From positions 1 through 64,000 of the IMG/VR virus record IMGVR_UViG_3300047274_000210: DNA of 64,000 nucleotides. One strand, written 5' to 3'. Of the stretch, positions 59,236-64,000 are shown piece after piece. The notes below the pieces were generated by a model. That model was not told the origin of the DNA. It saw only the letters and a program-made list of their open reading frames with translations, and ran no database searches. Each line of letters begins with the position of its first letter. Within the stretch, counting starts at the first letter, position 1. Made by a program: the position numbers and the translations under genes. The stretch comes from a virus.

Positions 59236-59781
59236 TTATTTAAAATTTTCCCAATCTCCACCAGGCGCCACTGCCCAACCGAGACGTTGGAGATCTGTCC
59301 GGATCTCGTCGGTAATACAACCTTCTGGTACATATCGTTCTGGAGATATGGTATCTAACTCGCTATGATAACCATCGTTTCGAATACCCGAACAATACCA
59401 ATCGATGTAATCTCCCTGTTGTTGCATGTCTGCAATTATGCCGCCGGCATAGCGCCAACTGCAACCCCATTCCTCACCTTTGAGCACAGGAATGACTTCC
59501 AATTTAATAAATCCGTTATTGCACATAGCCGCATATAAATTTTGGGCATAGTAATTATCGGTACGAACTTTCTCCAAGATCCAATCGGTGGTTAGGAGAT
59601 CGTACTCCATATTGTTGATGCGCTTTTGAGGATCGTCAAATCTAGCATCATATTGGTTGAGAGAGCTCTCAAAAAAATCTAGATAATCCTCGTTGACGGG
59701 TTCGCCTTTTTCAGCCTGACGCTTGACATAACCTTCTTTTTGGAAAGTATGCCTTTGGGGGCTTTTTGAAACTTTAGTCAT
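59236..59781 (-). CDS. conserved hypothetical protein (181 aa)
   Basis: Blocks LLTTDWILEKVRTDNYYAQN, EEWGCSWRYAGGIIADM and DYIDWYCSGIRNDGYHSEL are conserved in marine phage proteins of unknown function. Start overlaps the upstream stop by ATGA. Confidence 0.6.
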   Translation of the reverse strand: MTKVSKSPQRHTFQKEGYVKRQAEKGEPVNEDYLDFFESSLNQYDARFDDPQKRINNMEYDLLTTDWILEKVRTDNYYAQNLYAAMCNNGFIKLEVIPVLKGEEWGCSWRYAGGIIADMQQQGDYIDWYCSGIRNDGYHSELDTISPERYVPEGCITDEIRTDLQRLGWAVAPGGDWENFK

Positions 59782-60173
59782 ACACAGTCAGATTGTTGAG
59801 CTAATTTTGCGGCTACCTGGTTGGCAATATCTTTTTTAGATAATCTTTGTTGTCTAAAAATTTCTACGTCTTTGATTGCGGTTTTAAGAGTTTCTGCATA
59901 ATTGAGTGCAGACTGTTGATTGATTGTTAGTACTGTTTGATGTTCGAGATAACCTTTGGTGATCAGAGTCCAGATCTGTTTCCAACGATTCATAGACCAC
60001 CAAGGACTTTTAACAGTTGCATAAATGGTCACAGTGATACCCAAATCGTCCGCTTCTACCCAAAGATTATGAGTGTGATCATCGGCACCGCAGTCGCAGA
60101 CCACATGATATGTCTTAGCGTCACCCCAGTCGTCCTTTTTCAAAATACCTTCTGCCGGAGTTTGTGATTTCAT
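59778..60173 (-). CDS. conserved hypothetical protein with CDCG motif (131 aa)
   Basis: ATG at 60173 (a TTG at 60182 is possible). VVCDCGADDHTHNLWVEAD, then a Trp-rich WWSMNRWKQIWTL and a C-terminal helix. The Cys-x-Cys/His cluster suggests metal binding. Unknown function. Confidence 0.55.
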   Translation of the reverse strand: MKSQTPAEGILKKDDWGDAKTYHVVCDCGADDHTHNLWVEADDLGITVTIYATVKSPWWSMNRWKQIWTLITKGYLEHQTVLTINQQSALNYAETLKTAIKDVEIFRQQRLSKKDIANQVAAKLAQQSDCV

Positions 60174-60174
60174 T

Positions 60175-60396
60175 TTATCCAAAAGTTTTTACCTCGTTTC
60201 TATTATCGTAGATACTTTCTACCATTTTTTGATAATCTTCTTCGCTCATGCAGGTCTTATAAAGGCTTAATGCCTGTGCAGCCATGATGGCAGCTACCTC
60301 CATAGCATCATAATCTTCTAGCATGATTCCTGTAAATTGCAGATATTTAGAGTAAAGATCTTCTACACTGTTACCGGTTTTTTCGGTTAGGTCCAT
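60175..60396 (-). CDS. hypothetical helical protein (73 aa)
   Basis: Predicted helical throughout (VEDLYSKYLQFTGIMLEDYD..AAIMAAQALSLYKTC). GAGAGTCT upstream; overlaps the next gene by 10 nt. No family. Confidence 0.5.
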   Translation of the reverse strand: MDLTEKTGNSVEDLYSKYLQFTGIMLEDYDAMEVAAIMAAQALSLYKTCMSEEDYQKMVESIYDNRNEVKTFG

Positions 60397-61202
60397 AGAC
60401 TCTCTCGGATTTTAATTAGACGAATCATCATAGCTTCGTCTTCGTCATTATAGGCCTTTTCGATTTCGTGGCTTTTATCTAGAGCAGTACGGCACTGTTC
60501 TGCTTCTTCAGGAGTCTTATCTTCCATGTCAAAGAACTTGTAGCCTTTTTCTCTGCGCATTTCACAGTAGGCAGTCCAACCACTAGCATCGTGTACATCG
60601 GGACGATTTGGATAGACTTCCTTCCACCACGTATAGAGTTCTAACATTTCACGAGCAGCTTTGGCTTGATATGTAGGTTCTGCTTTGTGCTTCTCGCCCT
60701 CGTCTAAAAACTCTTCGTTGGTCAAGGTCATTGCCCAATTAAGGTAGGCAATACCTGCTTCTGGGCAACGCCATTGGCGATACCAGCGGCGCCACCAAGG
60801 ATAGTTGTATTTTTTACGGGCTTCGTTATCCCAAAGACAGTGATGCCATGCTTGTTCTATTTCGATGAAATCCACAAGCTCATTAAAAAGACAAGGAAGA
60901 AAACGATTTCCTACATCACGCCATTGGCCACGAGGAATGTCCCTAGGATGGGCAGTAAGAGCATGAGTACGGGTAACCCAACGATTGTTGATATAGTAGC
61001 GAACATCGTTGATCCTTTCTGGAATATAGCACCAAACATCTTGAATTTTGTCCAAACCTTCTTCAGCCAGCCACCAGCGGATTGGGTATTTGGCCTTAGC
61101 GGCCTCTTCCCATTCACGCCATTCTTTGCCAGTACCACACTTCAGTTTAGTAGTGCCGCGGATCCAATCTGCGAATTTTGAGCAAGTCCAATAATTTCTC
61201 AT
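60387..61202 (-). CDS. Trp-rich conserved hypothetical protein (271 aa)
   Basis: MRNYWTCSKFADWIRGTTKL start and long Trp-rich stretches (WWRRWYRQWRCPEAGIAYLN). The same opening is found in many large aquatic phages. No catalytic motif; at the end of a unit headed by the perfect sigma70 promoter at 61230. Confidence 0.65.
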   Translation of the reverse strand: MRNYWTCSKFADWIRGTTKLKCGTGKEWREWEEAAKAKYPIRWWLAEEGLDKIQDVWCYIPERINDVRYYINNRWVTRTHALTAHPRDIPRGQWRDVGNRFLPCLFNELVDFIEIEQAWHHCLWDNEARKKYNYPWWRRWYRQWRCPEAGIAYLNWAMTLTNEEFLDEGEKHKAEPTYQAKAAREMLELYTWWKEVYPNRPDVHDASGWTAYCEMRREKGYKFFDMEDKTPEEAEQCRTALDKSHEIEKAYNDEDEAMMIRLIKIRESLWT

Positions 61203-61229
61203 ATGATTTTCTTTCTGTCGAACACATTA

Positions 61230-61258
61230 ATTATACGAGATTTCTAAAAACCTGTCAA
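61230..61258 (-). promoter_or_regulatory. perfect sigma70 promoter TTGACA-N17-TATAAT
   Basis: TTGACA (61253-61258), 17-nt spacer, TATAAT (61230-61235), 28 nt before the ATG at 61202 in the gap between two genes. Confidence 0.85.
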
Positions 61259-61275
61259 GATATATCAATTTCGAA

Positions 61276-61659
61276 TCAAAATTTCTTTTGGTAACCAGCT
61301 AGATTGAGCATGATCGAGTATTGCTCGTAGGCTTTTTGGACAGCAGGACTGGTATTACGATAGTATGCTTCTTCCCGCTCTTTGTTCATTAGAGTTTCGA
61401 ACATATCAATCTCGCCCGGACTATGGCGCTGCCATTTGTAAAAACGTCGTTCCATTTCTATCAATGATCGCATTCTACCTTCGGGTATTTCTAAAGTGAA
61501 TACTCTTTCTCGTTCAAACTCAACAATATCATTGCGAATGATGTCAGCACGTTCGGGGATTGTAAAAAATTTAGGAGGATGATATCGTGCCCTATACTTT
61601 TGATCGTTTAGGATACGGACTTCATAATTCTTACAGAAATCTTTGAGTTCTTCATCCAT
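61276..61659 (-). CDS. conserved hypothetical protein (127 aa)
   Basis: Acidic N-terminus, RYHPPKFFTIPERADIIRND, ERRFYKWQRHSPGEIDMF. Overlaps the thyX stop by 8 nt. Seen in other aquatic T4-like phages, role unknown. Confidence 0.55.
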   Translation of the reverse strand: MDEELKDFCKNYEVRILNDQKYRARYHPPKFFTIPERADIIRNDIVEFERERVFTLEIPEGRMRSLIEMERRFYKWQRHSPGEIDMFETLMNKEREEAYYRNTSPAVQKAYEQYSIMLNLAGYQKKF

Positions 61660-62323
61660 TTTGAATTAGACTTTCAGTCATAGGAAAGATAGCGGCGATG
61701 GCTTTGGCGCAGGCCAGTGCTACTAGCTGATGTTCTTTTTGTGTGCCATTTGCCGAGCGTAGTTCGATAAAGTGTACCCATGAACGCAGTGTGCCGTTCA
61801 TATACAGTTTACTTTCTATCAATCCCTCTGGAAGAACTGCACGAGCCTGTTCTTTAGCTATGCCCTTAGAGATAGCCCATTCATAGGCCAGTCTGGCTTC
61901 GGTGATGACATTGTTTTGCCTAAGTTCCCATTCTCTTTGTAGGCGTTCGTCATCTGTTTCGACGCTGTTCTGTCTATTCTTTGGGTCTTGAAGTCGTGCT
62001 TCTCGAAGTACGAACGAGAGGTCTTTAGTAGGGTCAGCATATCGCTGACTGAACTCTTGAAAGGAGAAACTTCTATGACGTAAGATCTGTCTTGCGATAT
62101 CTCTGGTTGTGGTGATTTCGACGCAGGCTGAAACCATCTCCAAGGGACTCCAGTGTGCGTGTTTAACAAGATATCGTATAAGCTTCTCTGATGTCTCTGT
62201 ATTGAGTTGGTTGGATGGATTGGACACACGGGCGCAATACGCAATGAGTTCCTGCGCATCTGAGATGCCCATATCTCTAAATTCGCCTGTTGGTTGTGAA
62301 TAGGATACGAGTTTAACATTCAT
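61652..62323 (-). CDS. thyX: flavin-dependent thymidylate synthase
   Basis: 223 residues from the ATG at 62323. The ThyX signature RHRSFSFQEFSQRY (about 84-97) is complete, with ESKLYMNGTLRSWVHFIELR near the C-terminus. It makes dTMP from dUMP using FAD, NADPH and methylene-tetrahydrofolate without producing dihydrofolate. Folate demand gives an alternative use for FolE. A 78-nt upstream frame exists but lies in the neighbouring gene. Confidence 0.95.
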   Translation of the reverse strand: MNVKLVSYSQPTGEFRDMGISDAQELIAYCARVSNPSNQLNTETSEKLIRYLVKHAHWSPLEMVSACVEITTTRDIARQILRHRSFSFQEFSQRYADPTKDLSFVLREARLQDPKNRQNSVETDDERLQREWELRQNNVITEARLAYEWAISKGIAKEQARAVLPEGLIESKLYMNGTLRSWVHFIELRSANGTQKEHQLVALACAKAIAAIFPMTESLIQNG

Positions 62324-62810
62324 TCTTTTTGTCTTTCTCTTCAGGGAAGCATAAGGCTTCCATGGTTTTGTAATGCTCATAGGCTTTCTTAAGAGCTTCA
62401 AACTTTTCTAATTTTTCGGGATCAGGAACAAGAATAGATAATCGTTGTTCCATTTTTGTCATAAACTCTTTAAGACTCTTACCGTCGATCTTGATGTCAG
62501 TGCCAGCGGCCATGTCAATACCGTTATTTCCAATATTAACAGTAGGAGTATAGGGCTGTGTCCAGGTATATCCCGATGTACCTGTAGTATATACACTATT
62601 GTTAATGCTAGTACCGCTGATAGAATAAGATGCTTGGGGAAAAGTAATAGTAGATGTTGTGATCAGATCATCGAGTGTGATAGTTTGTATGTCCGTCGAG
62701 GTCAATGCAGGTTGAGCAGCACCAAAGTCAAGATCCAGGGTTACTGTATCTGTGACTGTGATGCTGTCAGTTCCGCTGCCGCTAAGGATATAGGTATCCT
62801 TATCGTCCAT
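62313..62810 (-). CDS. virion-type protein with VDGKSLKE-like C-terminus (165 aa)
   Basis: Beta-rich Ser/Thr-rich front (SISGTSINNSVYTTGTSGYT) and a helical end with IKIDGKSLKEFMTKMEQRL; this end is common in T4-like aquatic phage structural proteins. AAGGCCTAAT precedes the ATG. Structural role inferred. Confidence 0.6.
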   Translation of the reverse strand: MDDKDTYILSGSGTDSITVTDTVTLDLDFGAAQPALTSTDIQTITLDDLITTSTITFPQASYSISGTSINNSVYTTGTSGYTWTQPYTPTVNIGNNGIDMAAGTDIKIDGKSLKEFMTKMEQRLSILVPDPEKLEKFEALKKAYEHYKTMEALCFPEEKDKKNEC

Positions 62811-62811
62811 A

Positions 62812-63015
62812 TTAGGCCTTTGCTGCGGCTTTGGCTTCTTTACGAGCGTTCTTTTCTTCTGTGATTTCGTTACGACGTGCCTTGACTAACTTGGCGACTT
62901 CCTGAAGTGCTTTACGAGCACGAGTACCTGCTGCAGAATTTCCGCCTGAAAATTTAGCATCTTCTGCTAGGAATTCTTCAAATTGTGCTTTAAGTTGTTC
63001 TACTGTGTTTGACAT
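62812..63015 (-). CDS. histone-H1-like DNA-binding protein (67 aa)
   Basis: MSNTVEQLKAQFEEFLAEDA, then SAAGTRARKALQEVAKLVKA and a Lys/Ala tail. GTRARKALQE is the core of bacterial histone H1-like (Hc1-type) nucleoid proteins. ATG at 63015 follows AGAGGAAACATTAT. Probably binds phage or host DNA. Confidence 0.7.
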   Translation of the reverse strand: MSNTVEQLKAQFEEFLAEDAKFSGGNSAAGTRARKALQEVAKLVKARRNEITEEKNARKEAKAAAKA

Positions 63016-63060
63016 ATAATGTTTCCTCTTTGTTAGTAGTATTCTACTTATCATAGAATC

Positions 63061-63171
63061 TGGTGTGGTCGGTAGGATTCGAACCTACAAAGGCTGTGTC
63101 TAAGACGGCGCCCTATTCCCTAGTGCGTTTCGCAACGGACCGGAGGTCTTCCATGTTCCACTCACGACCAC
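63061..63171 (-). tRNA. unusual tRNA-like gene (candidate Leu, anticodon UAG)
   Basis: Perfect 7-bp acceptor (63165-63171 with 63065-63071), encoded discriminator plus CCA (63061-63064), perfect T arm GTAGG/CCTAC with loop TTCGAAT. The best anticodon arm has a C-A mismatch and a loop with anticodon UAG. However 76 nt separate the acceptor and T arms, against about 41-57 in normal tRNAs, because of an extra hairpin with a GCGA tetraloop between the D and anticodon regions. It could be a degenerate tRNA, a tRNA with an insertion, or a tRNA-like RNA with another job. Confidence 0.5.
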
Positions 63172-63193
63172 AATGATATTATATATTCTTAAA

Positions 63194-63223
63194 TTGATAA
63201 GAACAACCTAATGCGCATTAAAT
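63194..63223 (+). promoter_or_regulatory. possible promoter for the AMP-binding gene
   Basis: Plus strand TTGATA (63194-63199), 18-nt spacer, TTAAAT (63218-63223), 21 nt before the ATG at 63245. Weaker than the other promoters. Confidence 0.35.
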
Positions 63224-63244
63224 ATTTAATCTAGGGCACCAAAC

Positions 63245-63976
63245 ATGATCGATTACTTAACTATCCTAAAAAATGGAATTACTATACAGAGTTCTGGAAC
63301 CAGCGGTACGGCCAAAGAATTCTATCAGTCTCCTAAAAAATTGAAAGCAGCCAACTCAGTGGCTAGACAGGTTCAGGGTATCGATAAGCATAGTAGTATC
63401 TATACCTGTTGTAAGATCACCCATGCAGGCGGTCTATTAGCTCAGACATTACCAGGTTTGGAAATAGGAGCCAAAGTAGATATTGTAGCCTTCAGCGCCT
63501 ATGATTGGGTTAGAGATATCAAGAACTATACACATACTCACATAACTCCTTTACATGCCAAAGCTATAATGTCTACCAAAAACTTCTATAATCTAGACCT
63601 AAATGGTATCACGATCACCTGCGGTGCAGATCCAGTTACCTGGGATATCGTTAGAACATTTGTGGCACAGGGAGCTAGATTTATAACCAATTGGGGCATG
63701 ACAGAGATAGGCCCATTGGCTATCAATAAAGAATTCGATTCGGTAGATACCGTTGATAGATACGCATCATTAGGACCTTTACATTCTACCATAATGGGAG
63801 ATACCAAGTTCTGTGATACTGACATCAGGAACGGGGAGTTATATGTCAAAGGGGATATCTGTATCTATGATGATTGGTACGGAACTAAAGATCGAGTAGT
63901 TGACGTTGGAGGAACTCTGTTTTATCTAGGCAGGACCAACACTGACGTGGATCTTAATCAGCCGAGAAAAGGCTAA
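63245..63976 (+). CDS. compact AMP-binding (ANL superfamily) enzyme
   Basis: 243 residues, about half the usual ANL size. SSGTSGTAK (16-24) is the P-loop A3 motif, NWGMTEIGP (149-157) the A5 motif, GELYVKGD (197-204) and FYLGRTNTDVD (226-236) the A7/A8 region. The protein begins at the P-loop and ends at the hinge, lacking the N-terminal sub-domain and the mobile C-terminal domain with the catalytic Lys. It could adenylate a carboxylate but completing thioester formation would need another protein. TAATG overlap with a following gene. Confidence 0.85.
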   Translation: MIDYLTILKNGITIQSSGTSGTAKEFYQSPKKLKAANSVARQVQGIDKHSSIYTCCKITHAGGLLAQTLPGLEIGAKVDIVAFSAYDWVRDIKNYTHTHITPLHAKAIMSTKNFYNLDLNGITITCGADPVTWDIVRTFVAQGARFITNWGMTEIGPLAINKEFDSVDTVDRYASLGPLHSTIMGDTKFCDTDIRNGELYVKGDICIYDDWYGTKDRVVDVGGTLFYLGRTNTDVDLNQPRKG

Positions 63977-64000
63977 TGCAGAATATCATTCCTATAATAT
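63976..64000 (+). CDS. start of a coupled plus-strand gene (partial)
   Basis: ATG at 63976 shares a base with the preceding TAA; only MQNIIPII is visible before the window ends. Likely translationally coupled to the AMP-binding gene. Confidence 0.5.

Noticed and set aside
63061-63171. tmRNA or RNase P RNA instead of a tRNA
   Set aside because: Far too short and both acceptor halves are contiguous; no tag reading frame or conserved P-RNA elements.
1-64000. CRISPR array, restriction-modification genes or IS elements
   Set aside because: No regularly spaced direct repeats, transposase or inverted-repeat ends were seen; the only mobile element is the HNH gene.
1-64000. Terminase, portal, major capsid, gp62 or tail-tube genes
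   Set aside because: None of the protein sequences shows their motifs, so they must lie outside the window.

Overview
The window is a 64 kb stretch of a T4-like myovirus genome (order of genes and protein families as in marine and freshwater relatives of T4), almost entirely coded on the minus strand with short ATGA, GTGA and TAATG overlaps between genes. The T4-type replication core is explicit: family B DNA polymerase (10254-12923), sliding clamp (9454-10191) and clamp-loader ATPase (30146-31060). PhoH, ThyX, GH19 endolysin, spanin-like lysis proteins and many conserved small proteins of uncultured aquatic T4-like phages accompany it. No photosynthesis gene is present. A strikingly proteobacterial IscU/IscA pair, an ErpA and a 7Fe-8S-type ferredoxin, together with lipobox-bearing lysis proteins, point to a Gram-negative host, probably a beta- or gammaproteobacterium; this host call is inference. 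Terminase, portal, major capsid and tail-tube genes are not in this window.

Layout from left to right. 1-9.5 kb: small accessory enzymes (SGNH-like, HIT, phosphoribosyltransferase, cupin, MBD4-like glycosylase, GTP cyclohydrolase I, glycosyltransferase), a run of unknown proteins, and a large TGT/DpdA-like transglycosylase. 9.4-13.6 kb: clamp, polymerase, membrane protein, DsbA-like protein. 13.6-19.2 kb: a cassette of basic or acidic low-complexity proteins, most starting with a short peptide like the capsid targeting sequence of T4 internal head proteins, and including a nucleotidyltransferase fusion; an ErpA gene sits inside it. 19.2-23.9 kb: ClpA-like unfoldase, peptide deformylase, DnaJ. 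24-27 kb: lysis region (holin candidate, DUF4337 membrane protein, two lipoproteins, spanin-like protein, endolysin). 27-33.6 kb: two unknown conserved proteins, phoH on the plus strand, ferredoxin, clamp loader, TagD-like and MazG-like enzymes, GroES-like co-chaperonin, DnaE fragment. 33.6-50.2 kb: 16.5 kb of adhesin/tail-fibre genes, including a subtilisin-like protein and a 2468-residue fibre. 50.2-54.5 kb: IscA, IscU, HNH homing endonuclease, superoxide dismutase, dockerin-like protein, UV-damage endonuclease. 54.5-63 kb: glycosyltransferase, QueD-like enzyme, fibre-like protein, a block of unknown conserved proteins, ThyX, a histone-H1-like protein. 63-64 kb: an odd tRNA-like gene and a compact AMP-binding enzyme on the plus strand.

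Regulation can be read directly. Minus-strand sites of the form GATAAATA or TATAAATA, the T4 late-promoter element, precede several virion and other genes. At five starts the element (or a GTAAATA variant) lies only 4-5 nt before the start codon with no ribosome binding site, implying leaderless late mRNAs. Separately there are seven host-type promoters with an exact 17-nt spacer and a TATAAT/TATACT -10 element; two of them also place the start codon 6 nt after the -10 box. Two terminator hairpins overlap such promoters. A 5-bp stem/8-nt loop hairpin just upstream of the polymerase ribosome binding site resembles the gp43 translational operator of T4, and the HNH gene has a late promoter feeding into a hairpin, as in T4 I-TevI.

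The candidates for a new system are: (i) a phage-carried Fe-S biogenesis set (IscU, IscA, ErpA, ferredoxin); (ii) a 7-deazaguanine route (GTP cyclohydrolase I, variant QueD, DpdA-like transglycosylase) that may modify phage DNA; (iii) an internal-head-protein cassette with an enzyme carrying a capsid targeting peptide; and (iv) leaderless late transcription.
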